From Hydrotaea diabolus (Eukaryota > Arthropoda > Insecta > Diptera > Muscidae), in the NCBI GenBank assembly GCA_963513945.1, contig OY740720.1:104319434-104383433 (forward strand): 64,000 nt of DNA, written 5' to 3'. A program made the position numbers and the translations under genes. This document shows, piece by piece, positions 48,055 through 60,612 of the stretch. The notes beneath the pieces are model-generated. The model was not told the DNA's origin and did not search any database. It was given only the letters and a program-made list of their open reading frames with translations. Positions within the stretch are counted from its first letter, which is position 1. Every line of letters begins with the position of its first letter.

Positions 48055-50028
48055 TTACTATTGTATAATATGAAAATTTCTTGTCAGCTCTTATAATTTT
48101 CGTTAAAATTTAATTCTGTTATAATACTGCAAATCGAGTTCGATCGATCTGATCTTACGGGTTATAAGACCGACATTCTAGGGTCCAGCGATATTTAGTC
48201 GTTATTGCCGACTGTCGTTCAAAGCAATGTTGCTAATATACATACTCCAACACAATTAAATTCTAATTTTGATCTGAAATCAAAGCAAAAAGATAGATTT
48301 CAAAAGGCAGCCTACACGACTCTGCTTTTCAGAACACTTCGAAAATTGCGACTGTTTGAACTTAATAGGTGGCTCTTATGGCGGTAATATGAAAATAAAC
48401 ATCAATATAATATTATTTCACCATGTTAAAAGCACTTTGCTTAATCTAAACTACGACCTCAAATCGGAAATGTCCTTTGTACGTGGGTTAGCAACAAACA
48501 GACCAACATGATCGAGCTTCTTCGAGGTTTCGTATAAGCTAAACTGTGAACAAAACAAAAATTTCTGCAATTAATGTGGAAGCCTTTTCAGAATTTTTGA
48601 CGATACTTAGATTCAAAAACAATAAAAATGAAAAAAGGACGATATAGTGAGAATGTCTTTAAGAGCAATACTCTTTAATAAAGAATGAGGGAGCTTTATG
48701 TCGGGACTTTAACATTAAGTTGTCGTTTTAGGCGGTATAACGTTGAAGCGAAGTCGATTAAGGTGGGCTAGGATCACAAATTAGAAATGTCCTTTGGGCA
48801 GACGGACCAACATGGTTGAGCTCTTAAACATCCACTAAACTATAGCTCTACCTCGAACCAGCTTAGAAAGCGCCGGGTGGGCATAAGATTGTTATTGTAG
48901 TTAAGTGCTAAAAGACAGTCACGCTTTGGTGGTCATCTAACAAGGCGATGTGAGTGGTACTTTCTACATATCAGCTATGACGCCTTACCCTGGAACAAGG
49001 GTCAAGTAAAATGTAAAGTATTAAATGACAAAAGGTCATCCAGAATGCGAGTACCCGCACGTCCATTGCAGACTGCAAAAATCGTCTACCTAAGGCAGAT
49101 CCGATCAATGTTGAATGCCGATAATGAAACTGTCGCAAGAGGCACAAAGTCTCTGCAAAGCCTATACAATGTCCGTCCATCTAGCTTATAGGTCAGAAGC
49201 TGACTGTGCATGAATTTAACTAAAGTTATACAACCCTTTGTCTCTATCTCGAGCGTCGAAACGTAACAACGAATTAGGCAAAAGAGGACGACATGATTTT
49301 ATTAGAAATCACCTCCGACTGCTAACATCAGCCTGAAAGACGGTACGCCAAATCTAGGGATGCCAGCTCTATTGCATCTTTGCCATCTAAAGCTGTCGCA
49401 AAATTACCGGAACGAATAAAGCGTTGTCACTAAAGCTGTGGAATATCGATTCGGTTCATTTTACAGAGAAACAGAGAGTATCCCTAACTGGAGCCATAAT
49501 AAACACTGAAACATAAAAACGTAAACAAGTATATTTTTCTACCTCGGCCTAGTCTGTATAGCCTTTGCGCTTGTCCTATTAGTGGACATTGTTTAAACAT
49601 TAAAATTTAGCAGGCAAATTGGACACAACACAAAGCCATACTATGGCGTTTATCGACAAAAGAAATGACGATAAGTATAACACCGTCTTAGCTTTCTTCT
49701 GCCGTGACACTGTCTAGCAAAAAGTCGGTTTAATTAATAACATTAACAACTAGTGGCCATCTTGAAGATGGATAATGTTTTGACTGATTTTAAGCTTTAA
49801 GTTATAAGCAAGAATGGTAAATCCTTTTAGCCATTAGAATATGCATCTATATCAGCAAAAGTTGCTACTGTGTCTAATCGAATCTGGCAACCGCAACTTT
49901 CCAACCTACAATTACCCACCTTTTTTATTGGAGCTCCTATTTCGTACGTCCCAACATAGACTATTTAATGTCGGCCAGGAAGGCAAACCGGAGAACAATC
50001 CAACCGATTATAACCAGAATCAGTGGTG
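48055..50028. other. Non-coding DNA with a loose direct repeat
   Basis: No coding domain. Segments at about 48465-48540 and 48768-48845 share GAAATGTCCTTTG, GACCAACATG and GAGCT words in order, suggesting an old local duplication of about 300 bp offset. The open frame at 48971-49180 (minus) has no known motif. Confidence 0.45.
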
Positions 50029-50263
50029 TTTGTAGCTGGCTATCATACAAGTAAACCCAGGTGCAACACCGGGTAAGAACATGTAACAACTTTGCAGTGG
50101 CGGAATTTAATTTTAAGCCATATAAAAACTTCTCCATAAAATTTATTACCATTTCGGAGCTGGCATTAAACGGTAAATTTCGTTTAGTGAGCATGATAAT
50201 TTTGTTGTGCTCACCTTATTGACTTGAGAGAAGTTCCCCACTTGTTCCTTAATGGGATGTTGA
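50029..50263 (+). repeat. tRNA-derived SINE, near full length, plus orientation
   Basis: The tRNA-like head begins TTGTAGCTGGCTATCATACA (box A-like TGGCTATCATAC at 50037-50048), and the box B-like GGTGCAACACC lies at 50060-50070. The body runs through a TTCTCCATAAAATTTATTAC region and ends AAGTTCCCCACTTGTTCC then TTAATGGGATGTTG at 50263. It is the reverse-orientation counterpart of 3877-4164; the tail GGGATGTTG is the inverse of CAACATCCC there. It is not a functional tRNA gene because the cloverleaf arms do not pair. Confidence 0.7.
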
Positions 50264-50689
50264 AAGACCATAGTTAATGACCGCAGAAACTGCGATGATA
50301 ATACACAATCTTACAATTTTCTTATCAAAGGCGTTGGCAAATCGTCGCTGGTGCATTTAGCAATTCCCTTAACTCTAGCGAAGAAGGGAGTTAAGAAGCT
50401 GTGGTGTAAAGCAAGAAAGTGACTACTAACCCAGCTGAACTTAAAAAATCTCCACCATTCTACTCCAGTATGGCTGCTCTATTAGCCAACCATCAGTCTG
50501 AAGTTTGAACCAATTTTAGAGTCATCTAGTACTCAAGGGTTAATGGTGCGTGGACTCAAGATACCTATACGAGTCTTGATATTTTTTAACCAAGAACGTG
50601 TATATTTGCCGCGACTTATCTTAATATTATTCTAATAACTTGGAACAGTCTGGAGAGAGAACGTTTTCTCATTTGGTTGCTATCCTATC
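50264..50689. other. Non-coding DNA, nothing recognised
   Basis: No reading frame or repeat match seen between the SINE and repeat D copy 2. Confidence 0.45.
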
Positions 50690-50915
50690 AAGTTCTACGA
50701 CGTCCAGGCCAACGGGATGAAAATACATCTAAGCACCAGGTTTTTTTAACCTTGAAAATAGTTGCGGTTTAGCAACTGCGAGGTTAATCTCTATGCCAAG
50801 GTTTCCTATAAAAAAGTACAAGCTGTAAATCTAGTGCAGTGAAAAAGAAAATCGGCTAAGAGGCAGTTTTATGCAGTGTAACGCAGTGCTACAGCTTGCA
50901 CGATTGAGGCAATCG
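50690..50915 (+). repeat. Unclassified dispersed repeat D, copy 2
   Basis: TTCTACGACGTCCAGGCCAA, AAAGTACAAGCTGTAAATCT, AGTGCAGTGAAAAAG, AAAATCGGCTAAGAGGCAGT and CAGCTTGCACGATTGAGGCA match 46585-46830 in the same order, with an insertion in the middle. Confidence 0.6.
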
Positions 50916-51048
50916 TGTGAGCTTTGTATAACCCTTATGCTTTAAAAGTTTGTCAATCCGTTTTTTGTATAATTTTCCATATGAACTTCAGACGGAACAT
51001 CCTTCCGTCTTTCAGTGTGACCTTACATTGACATTGTCTTTGCCTTAA

Positions 51049-51072
51049 GTTTGTGTCTTAAGTCTTTTGTTT
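51049..51072 (-). repeat. Dispersed 24-bp CTTAAG motif, copy 13 (perfect)
   Basis: On the minus strand it is AAACAAAAGACTTAAG followed by ACACAAAC, identical to the consensus. A second CTTAAG lies next to it at about 51044-51049. Confidence 0.9.
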
Positions 51073-52529
51073 GCCTAAATGTTACTTAATCAGTTTCGGT
51101 TTCGCATGGTGATCTTCAAACGTTCTGAGTTATTTACTGGCACTTTGTAACAATAAATGAGTTTTTTTAGGTAATTTATTTGATTTCATCTTCAAAATAG
51201 ACATTTTAAAAAAAGGGTAACTTCCCATAAGTTGAACAAAATATTGGCATTTGACAATGTTCAGAAAATTAAAATGAAATATGGTTTCAGAAAAAAAAAT
51301 ACTTAAAACAGAAATCAAAAGTTGTATTAACAATCAGAGGAAGAAGAAAAAACCTCAGCAAAGTTTCTCAGAAATCCGTATTAATGATTAATGTTTAACT
51401 CATTATTTGTCATTTAAAATTTCTTGTTTTAAGCAAAGTTCATTGTTTTTGCAAAAGATTCGTTATGTATGAGTATCTCCTTTGTGTGTGTGTGTAGAAT
51501 TTGTGCATCATAACATCGTGAGCGATCTTTTAACACCGCAAACACCAAAAATTTGTTTGCTCTTCAACTAATTATGACAATTTTTCTTTACAGTTTGTGT
51601 ACAATGATAGCATTAATGAATAATTGTCTAGTTCAGACCACCACAACAACAACAGCAAAAACAATGAGCATGGTTTTAACTGATTTATTGTTAACTCATT
51701 AACTTTAAACCCACAAAGTGTACATCACATTAAATGCCATAATCATCCGGAGAGTGTGAATGCGAATGTGTTTACAAAAGCAGTGAAGGCAAAAAAAACC
51801 AAACAAAAATCCAAAGTCTAAAATGCATTAATGACATTGACACTGATCTTTAAAGTGTTTTTTGTTTGCTGCCCCTTTTTGTTTGCTCCCCACTTCTCTA
51901 CTCAAGTCGACCAAGCGAATAAATGTCACCTTCGAACAGTGGACCTTCACGGCGGATCAAAACAATCGGCTGAGAAAAGCGACACAAAAGACATTTGCTA
52001 CTTGGCTGCAAGTAAAATGAAGAATTTTCCTACATCCCAAGAGGAGCAGGGGAGAAAAGTCGATAATTTCATCCATTATGGCTGGAAAATAGTTGAGAAT
52101 GTTTAAACATGCATGCATAGTTGATAGCCTTGAAAATTGTCTCTGTGTGTACTCAAGGTCTCTTGAGGCACAGACAACATATACTTAGCATGGCAATGGC
52201 GGCAAGTGGGAAATACTTGCAGCCAGGCAGAGGGATAGTGTGATAAAGGGGTTAACAAAAACGTTTGGAATGTATTTTTAAGTAAGGTTAGGCTGAGACA
52301 GTCTTATTTCTACTTCTGGCTAGTGCTAAGCCAATGTAAACTTGAGATAACAGGTATCAGTTAGTTAGGGAAAGTAAAGAAAGTAAGATCCAAAAATTAA
52401 GGCAAAAAGTAAAGGATGAGTAAGTGAAATACTGTGGCTAAGATAATGATGAGGAGGAGATTGAAATAATAGATATCTGTTGTTATGTTATGTCCGTTCC
52501 TCCTGAAGAAACGGTGATACTGTTGGTGA
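51073..52529. other. Non-coding DNA, no gene seen
   Basis: A (TG)n run lies at about 51484-51496, followed by CACAACAACAACAGC-type intronic sequence. The open frame at 51831-52106 lies in higher-complexity sequence but matches nothing I recognise. Confidence 0.5.
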
Positions 52530-52600
52530 GTGAACATCCTTTAAAACTCAGGAAAGTTATCCTCTTACAGAAAAGTAGATTTGCTGAATTTTGTGAATGT
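52530..52600 (-). repeat. Unclassified dispersed repeat B, copy 3 (diverged)
   Basis: The reverse complement reads ATTCAGCAAATCTACTTTTC then GTAAGAGGATAACTTTCCTG, similar to the CTCAGCAGATCTACCATCTA and AGGAGAATAACACTT blocks of copy 2. Confidence 0.4.
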
Positions 52601-54846
52601 TCTGTCTTTGCATAAGGAAGGCTTTCTTCTATCCTGTGCCTTTCTTTTTTTGTATTTTATAAATTTATTTATAAAAATGTATTCAATAAATTAATACCAG
52701 GACGCACAAGAGGACATCAAAAATTATCCTTTTAATACACAACAAATGCATGCACCACGTGGCAAATTTACAATTGAAGTAGAAATCCTTTTTACCAATC
52801 CTTATCGAGCAAAGTCAGGAAGTTGAGAACGAAAATGTTTATTCTGAACTTGTAGAAGTTTTGGCTTACGGCTCGATTAAAGTCTACTCTGGTGCAACAC
52901 TACCTGTCTTTATTGTTAGGAGTAAAATGGGGAAAGCCTACGATTCTTATTGACCTATTTATGCATTGAGGATTTACATTTGAAATGAGATGTAATTGGC
53001 GCTTTTTTGTCTCCAAGAAAGATGAGATAAAATCCGTGTTTAACACGCGTAGACACACTTTTTAAACTGAATATGGCCTATTGATTATGCAGCGAAAATT
53101 TATCAACTTCATTGAAATGACGCACATTGGTCTTTTGATCTTTTAAATATTTTTGAGTTCTCTTAAAAGGGCATTTGTAGTGAAGGAGTCCTGGTACTGC
53201 ATTCGTTTAAGGCTTCTAAAGAAAAGATAAGAATCCACACTTGATATTTAAAAAAATAGTGCAATGGCTCTTTAAATGTATAAGATACAGATAGACAAAG
53301 CCGAACAATTAAATCTCACTTTATAAATATTCAAAATCTGAAATAAAGTGAAAATCTGCAATAAGAAAAATCTTTTTTGCGTATTTTATGAGCAAATATA
53401 ATTACTTGCAAGTTTGCAAAAAGAATTAAAACGAAAAAAAGATTTACTTTTCTTTAGAATCATAAAATACAAAACGTAGTAAACTTCAGGCTAATTTCTT
53501 AAATATACCCAATAGCCTGATTGTAAATGTTAATAGCTCAACACAATCCTAGACTCCTATTAACCTATTAAAGAACTCAAAAAGATTTACTAGATCCAAA
53601 GTTTTAGATTTTGGCAGATGGCAATCGATCCTAGACCACTGTGCGATGATGAAAAGAATGATCATAATCAGAATTTTTAAGGCAAATCCTTTATATAAAC
53701 TTTAAAATCTGTACGACAGTTTAATCCACCTTTCAGCAAACCTTAAACATTATAAATGTGCTATAAATCCCACGGCAATGAATATCAGAAAAACCCACAT
53801 ATTTTTCATATAAATACTATTGAAATATTTTCAGAAATACCTTAAAACCTCGAAGGCTAATATAATCAATTAATTTTAAGCTCATCTTTTACTTTATTTG
53901 ATAGCAAAAGATGATCTTTTAACAAAATTTTATTATATTTTCGTAACTCAAACATTAAAAAAATACAAACTGTTTGAATTTAATTGAGATCTCTTGATGG
54001 AATATCGAAATGTCAAAAGAATTGACTCAAGGCATAAAATATATAATTTGATTTATGGAAATTTAGCAAATAATTTAAAAAAAAATAATAAAAAAAAATC
54101 GAATCCATAAATAAAGACTTAGGACAGAAATGGCCAATACCTCGAAGGTGGCTAAAGCGGTTAATAAAAACCCGCAACAACAGAAGATAAAATAGCAATA
54201 AAATATTATTACAAATTACTTTTGAGCAGCACGACAACAGCAACAACAGAAACAATAATATTCAAATTTAATTTGATAAATTGAAAAAAAAAACTTTGGT
54301 AAAGGTCAGGCAAATACAACATGTGTTTTCTTTGGTTACCATTCCAATCGAGAAGTTTTAACCAATACACAACATTGCGTTGTGGGACATGGAGATTTTA
54401 AAAAACAATCAACTTTTTAAAATTGTTTAATATTACTTCGGAATTTCCACCTTGTATCAGTCATCGTCTTAAAGAGATAATAGCGCCTTTTTCTGATGAT
54501 AGTAAAGAAACACATGTATGAAATTATGTATTGCTTTCTAACCTACTTTTAGTTAAGTTGATGACATAAAGAATTTTATTTTTAGAAGATTTTAAAGTCT
54601 TTTATAGCAAGACAAAATATTGATTTTTATCCGTAGAACGATATAAACTTTTTCTCTGGTAAAATCACTATATTTGAGATGTTTTTTTGTTGGAGTTTCA
54701 CGCAGTAAATGCGTGGAATAAGCCAATGACTCTGAATAATCGAACAATCTGTCGAATGGAGTTATTTTCTTAAAGTAGTATTTATAGATTTCAATAACAT
54801 CTTTGGATCGGTTAGACGTAATTCAATTTGGAGTGCCTTGAGCTGT
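52601..54846. other. Non-coding DNA, no gene seen
   Basis: AT-rich with many A and T runs, no coding domain. A weak, uncertain resemblance to the 24-bp motif occurs at 54108-54130. Confidence 0.5.
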
Positions 54847-55140
54847 AAAGGAGACCCAGAAAAGTAATAAACTTCATTAAAGCTTTGTACTACAACGCAT
54901 CATTAAGATTTCGACATACAGCGAAACATTTGCAACAAAGGTGGGAGTGAAGCAGCGATGCCCCTTTAGCCTTTGGTGGCTCATCTTCTGGATCAGGTCA
55001 GGACAGAAACTTGCAAAAATAAGAGTTGAATTTGTAGAATCTCCCATAAACACAGATTCATGCAGAGCAAAACTAACAAATTGGGTACTCTCTGCAAACG
55101 TTTTGGCCTAGAAGTCAACACCAAAAGACGAAGGCGAGGC
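54847..55140 (+). pseudogene. Non-LTR retrotransposon RT scrap
   Basis: RVNFIKALYYNASLRFRHTA-like residues (about 54866-54925, in a shifted frame) and a following VGVKQRCPFSPL-like block (about 54945-54978) correspond to RT motifs 3b and 4 (GVRQGCxLSPL) of RTE/CR1-type LINEs. LGTLCKRFGLEVNTKRRR (about 55085-55138) resembles the segment after the palm box. The catalytic box is deleted. It ends where the minisatellite TIR element begins. Confidence 0.65.
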
Positions 55141-55182
55141 GTATAAACAGTAATGCATTAGCAACTTGTATATACACAAAGT

Positions 55183-56028
55183 ACAATAATATAATGATCC
55201 TCACAACAAAAGTATGAACCATACACAATCATTCCATGATCCCCACAACCATACTATGATTGCCTCAAATACATTATAATTTACACTCAACCGTACTATG
55301 TATGATCCCCACAAACACATTATAAACCTCATAACTATCGCATGTTTCAAATACAACCATAGAATATTTCACACGCAACCATGTTATAATCTCTACAATC
55401 ACAGTGTTAACCCGCTCAACCATACTATGATCTCTAAAATTATTTATTCGATTCAAGTTATTCAAGTTCAACAATATGTTTTTAGTATGTAACTTATTAA
55501 CAATTAATTGCACATTACATTTTATTCAAATTACATTTAATTCAAAATAATAGGAATTGTTTATTAAACAATAGAAAAAAGTATTTAAAAAAAACCTTAG
55601 TGTTTCATTTATTAAAAATATTTCAGTTATACAAGTTCAAAGCTTTGTTTTAAAAAATTATTATTTACAGATAAAAAGTAATATTATTGCGTACGATTTG
55701 AAATAAAAACATTGTTCCAAAAATCATATTCAAGTTTATAATAAATTACAATCAAATGGTATGATTGCCCTAATCGTTAATATAAACCCCAAAAAACAAT
55801 ACTTTGTCGAGCCAACCATATTTTTGTTAATGCTACAGCCATATTTTATTTCTAAATTTGGCATAATACTTTTGTTACATTTCAACAATATTAATGTTGC
55901 CACAATCAAACTATTGTCCAAATGGAATTCAAAAAACTATACTAAGGTTGCGACGAACAGACTTTTATGCAGATAACATATTATTGTTGCCGTGACCATA
56001 CTCTAATCATATACTTTTAATGCGCGTG
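55183..56028. mobile_element. Minisatellite TIR element, copy 3, left end lost
   Basis: The array of ACAACCATACTATGATCC-type half-units (55183-55440) and the body landmarks GCGACGAACAGACTTTTATG and TTGTTGCCGTGACCATA match copies 1 and 2. The right end is TGCGCGTG at 56021-56028, a decayed CTGCGTG. The left CACGCAG terminus is missing. It is the oldest of the three copies by divergence. Confidence 0.8.
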
Positions 56029-59000
56029 GACAACTTCGAAATCTTATATGTGAACTGTGTCTTGTCAGCTCAGGGACGAGTCGAGGTTAATGTGAACTTT
56101 AAATTAGTCAAAGTCAGTGCACCATTTGAAAGCCGAAATGATGTACAAAGATCAATGCAAATATCTATAATTTGTTGTACGATAGCGAAACTTGGCATAT
56201 GTCGAGCAGCATAATCAGAAAACTGATGACACAAATATATAAATTCTTGTGAATTAAAGTCATATTTTTTTGCCTACTTCCATTATCAACATCATACTGT
56301 GGAGAAAGTTAAATAAATTATCCACTTGCAAACAAATCATAAAAAGAGAGATCTCACCTTTTGTAAAGCGACTGAAACCCTCTCAGATGTGCTTCAGAAT
56401 GGAACTCAAAGGGCAACACAAATATTTACTGATTTTACATAAAATCATTTTATTAGGGTATTGTGGCATCTCATGATTTCTAAAAAAAAATAAAAGACTC
56501 TACCTTTACGAAGATAACTAAGTTGTTGTCCTTTACTTCCAACATTAGTTTCACCGTCCTCGTTTCTTCATAACTTATCTAGTTCATAAAAGATTTTTTA
56601 TTTGGTTTAATGAAGGAATGCCGCAAAAGACAAATCCCCAGCATCAGGCAGCAGCAACACATGGGAGCCGTTTGTGTTATTACTAGTAAAAATATAAGCC
56701 CGCTTAAGCCTCCTACTAAGTATTAAAAACATTCATTTTTTCCCTTTTCACAAACGCACAAACTCACACACACACACGCATACAAGCAGACATGTGCGTA
56801 AGTACAAAAGTAGTCATTCTTTCTACACTCGAGGCTTGGCTTTCAATAAAAGCAATGCGGCGTTTTTCATTTAAACTGTCTTTCAGTTGTGCTACGCAGG
56901 CGCATTCGCATGTGGTGGCTGCGGCGGCAGGGGTGACGACAACGACGATGATGATGATGATCACTGCTGTTGTTATGGTTACTTTAACTAGTTGAAGTAC
57001 ATATTTAGTCCAGGGAGTAGTTGGTGGTACACCCGTTGTGATTAGGATTATCGGTGTTTAGTGCAACAGCAATGACTTTATCATTACGTTGAAAATATGC
57101 GTACTTCTGTTTGACTTCAACGGCTATGCCGACTCATCTTCAACGACCGCCACCAGCAGCACCAGCTTGCCACCAGGACTTCCACAACCATGTAGTGCCA
57201 CAGAGCGGCTTGTACTTGTGGCCTTTGCTGTCGTTGCGAGTCGCTTTATTTTTGAGACAAAAAAGGGCTTTAAGTCAAGGTTACCTGAGGTGGGGGGCTT
57301 TTGACTTCATAGCTTGAGTTTGGAAACAGGACTTGGCCGGAGCTCTATGCGCGCTGTAGTTCCACTGGTAGTAATCGTTGGAGTTCTTGCTGTTGTTGCT
57401 GTGCCTGTTATTAGACTTAAGTGATGGTGGCCACTAACTGCGGCCGCTGTGAGATAAGTGGACACATATTTACATACAAATATTTTTTTAATATCTGTAT
57501 GTATTAAATAAGAAAGAAGAAGAAAAAAGAACAAGAAGAGCCCAATAATGGTTTAGTAGTTGTAATCATGTACTGTGGATTTAGCATTGGCAAAATGAAT
57601 AGAGTTGAGAAAATATAGCCATAAATATTGTTATGATATGTTTATTTGTTAAAAACATAAATGAGCTTTTGCTACGGCGAAAGGAAACGGGCCTTTGGCA
57701 TGTGTATCGTCGGTTAATGGGTTATTAACAATGAGTCTATTGGTAATACAAATTAAAAATTTAAAAAAATATCAGGGGCATGTGAAATCCAAATGGACAG
57801 AATAAAAGGTCGGGTCGTCAGGCCACGAATTAAATCCAACTGTGTGTGCTACGTTCGCTTCTCACTTACTAAAGTTGTTTGTTGGTCTTCTTTGGAGGTT
57901 GTTGCCGTTCTATGGCTGTGCAAATTAGGCAAATAATCACAAAATTGTGTATTCGGTGAAAAAGCGAAGGCATTTGGAGCTGCTACAAGTATTAGTTTTA
58001 TTTTAGGCTGTGAATAAAGAAGATTTAAAAAAAATACGATGCACAGCATTTAAAGTGCCCATTAAATAAAGAACGAATCTTAACACTTAACACGGGAGTC
58101 GAGGGTATTCACCCATTTTGACCAACAGATTTATGTCTAATCAAAAGGTTCGGGCGAAATACTACAAAGAAAAATAATGTAGCTGGAAAAGCGAACTTGT
58201 TGTCCTTTTGGGCAATATATGCTAACTTCCCAGTATTTAAATTTCTTCTCAGACACATAATAGGTATCTAAATTTTAACTTTAAATTTTTAAAAAGGAAG
58301 ATTTTCGATATGTGGGCTTATCAAGTATATTCAAGAAAAGCGCAAGACTGAATAAATTACTGCACTTAAAGAGTTGTTCAAATGTTTGAGTTATGCAACA
58401 TTTCACGATAGCCTGGCTTAAGAAGATTTCAAAATATAGCGCAGCCGAACAAAGTGTGGGACTATCTTTCTCTACCTACAAACTGTGGATCGAGCGACAG
58501 GGCATGTTGTTGGCAAAATATTGAAGGGTTGTTGAGTTTCTAAATAAAAGCTTCATGTGACCTTTGTATTTAGAAAGAAATAGAACTCGCCATTTTGATT
58601 CTCAGATCAATGCCATTAATGGATTGATGATATTTTCAGACTTCTATAATAAATAACTTTTATAACAAATATCTAGGTAATAAATAGCTTTTCAGAATTC
58701 GTGAATCGTAATATGACGTTTAAGGCCGTGGTTAGGATGACCATCAAGTGGCTCTAGTGGCACAATCTCATTTAAATGCAAAGGAGAGTCAACATATTGG
58801 AGTTCGCCGCTTTGGTGTGCACTAGAGCAGTGTAAGAAAATATAAAATTTTCTAAGTAGATTTTTCACAACTAATAAAATGATTAAAAGGTTAATCACTA
58901 ACGAAGTATTTTCTTATAACCTGGGAAACTTATCTCGAATCAGTGAATTTTTACCCGGATTCTAAATCCAAATACGTTTTAAAATAAATATTAACAAAAC

Positions 59001-60120
59001 ATAATGTCTCATTCATAAAGTCGCCTGAATTTACAAAGATAAATATCCAATGATAGCTACACCTTCACTTCGATCAGCAGTACAGAGACGGCTTTAAAAA
59101 GTCCGTCCTACTCAGTAAGTACAAGAATTTTATATCAAGATAATATGGAAGTCATATGTCTCTGCAGCTGTATTGTAAAAGGTCCAAAGCCAATAACCAG
59201 CCTTTATTCACTTAAAATAGGAACTTGTAAAAAAAATTCCATTAAGCCACCTGTATATGAGTGAACCAAAGTAGTGTTTGGAAAATGAAGGATCACCTTT
59301 AGCATTAGACTAACTGATTCTAGAGCAGGTACGAAGTTTGTAAGACGGACGTCAACATTTCTCTGGCTTAAAAGATTGACCCAGGCATAGAAGATGGGAG
59401 GTAGAGTATTATCCCCCATTATAAAATTTAATCTAAGAATTAGCAGCAATTCCAAGGAGAAGTTGATTTTTAATCATTATTATCTCCATTGTTTGCAAAC
59501 GATGACAAGGAATTGTTTCCGACACCGGGTCAGAATTTTCAAACGTAATTCTTCATCAGGTCAAAGGGCTTGAAGCTGTGTTTTGACTCTCAATAAAAAG
59601 TTCATTTCATAGCAAGCATTTGTATGTCAAATTGCCTTACTTTGTAAATAGCGACTAAGGCACCTAACTGACACTCACAACGTTCAAATGCCACTTACCA
59701 TTTTAACTTGAATGCCGATTTCTAGAATTATATTTGTTATATTAGAAGAAAGTGTCATTTATAAGTTTTGTAGACCAACAAAACACACAAAAGAAGAATC
59801 CCAACGACAAATGATTCGTAGGATAGCATAGAGGTAATTAGTTGGCTGAAAGTACCCTAAGACTGCCGGACACATACTATGGTAAATGGTAAGATAACTT
59901 GTTTGCCATACACCTGCCTACCAAATCCGAGGAAACTCAAAATATTTAAAACAACATTTTAAATTTCGATACCCATCAAAAATCGAATATGAAATTAAAG
60001 ATAACAAATATTTTTACTTGGATAATTCTCAAAGTTCGAGACCAGTCGCCTCTATTACAGAGCAGATATATTACAAGTAATTACAAAAGATATAAATGTG
60101 AATGGCTTGAAGCATTAACT
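56029..60120. other. Non-coding DNA, partly intron-like
   Basis: No recognised protein. A (CA)n run lies at 56758-56784 and a GATGATGATG run at 56947-56963. From 56750 to 57500 the sequence is GC-richer and complex, with no transposon match, and resembles conserved non-coding DNA of fly introns. Open frames there (57089-57317) are likely fortuitous. A weak SINE-tail-like match occurs near 58920-58950. Confidence 0.5.
56758..56784. repeat. (CA)n microsatellite
   Basis: CACACACACAC-type run; the flanking open frames on both strands derive from it. Confidence 0.85.
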
Positions 60121-60205
60121 TTCGAAAATCAATTCACTTTGCCATTTTGTTAAAAACTTGTCTTCTTTTAAAATGTAGATGCAAGAGGTCTTCGAGCCTG
60201 GTAAA
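60121..60205 (+). repeat. Unclassified dispersed repeat C, forward copy
   Basis: CGAAAATCAATTCACTTTGC, CATTTTGTTAAAAACTTGTC, TTCTTTTAAAATGTAGATGC and AAGAGGTCTTCGAGCC match the reverse complement of 43015-43100 with about a dozen differences. Confidence 0.75.
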
Positions 60206-60499
60206 GAAGAGGTTCTGGAAAATATAACAATTTTCAAGCTATCAAGTTGGTATTCGTTGCTGTGTGATTGCAGTTTGATAAAAAGAAAATTGCCGAATAT
60301 TTGTTACTACAAACATTTCTGATTTCCCAAAAATGTAAAATGGAACATTTATTTTCATTTTCCCTTTCACTGCTAGTTACTTGCCAAGGATATACTAAAC
60401 TGAGTTCGCTTCAATCAAAATAAGTATTGCAAAATAAGTATTGCAACTTATTAAAAAAAAACAATCAAATTGCAGATTTGCTTGTGTTCAGCATCAACG
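60206..60499. other. Non-coding DNA, nothing recognised
   Basis: Includes a duplicated AAATAAGTATTGCAA at 60417-60447. Confidence 0.45.
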
Positions 60500-60523
60500 A
60501 AAACAAACGACTTGTGACACAAC
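60500..60523 (+). repeat. Dispersed 24-bp CTTAAG motif, copy 14
   Basis: AAAACAAACGACTTGTG followed by ACACAAC. Core changed to CTTGTG; left and right parts are otherwise close to consensus. Confidence 0.65.
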
Positions 60524-60612
60524 CGCTATGACATGAACATAAACAGAAGGGACTTCTCGAAGCAGTTATATAAAAAAGTCGAAACTAAAATTAGCACAAG
60601 TTCGCTATGAAC

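Noticed and set aside
50031..50105. Possible tRNA gene
   Set aside because: Box A- and box B-like blocks are present but the cloverleaf arms do not pair and the sequence continues into the SINE body.
54108..54130. Possible 16th copy of the 24-bp motif (AAATAAAGACTTAGGACAGA)
   Set aside because: Too many differences, including in the core, and it lies in A-rich sequence where chance similarity is likely.
56764..57317. Several open frames on both strands
   Set aside because: They arise from (CA)n and GATGAT simple repeats and GC-rich non-coding DNA; no domain or splice support.
58918..58965. SINE fragment
   Set aside because: Only about 25 bases resemble the SINE tail (CTTATCTCGAATCAGTGA); too short to call as a feature.
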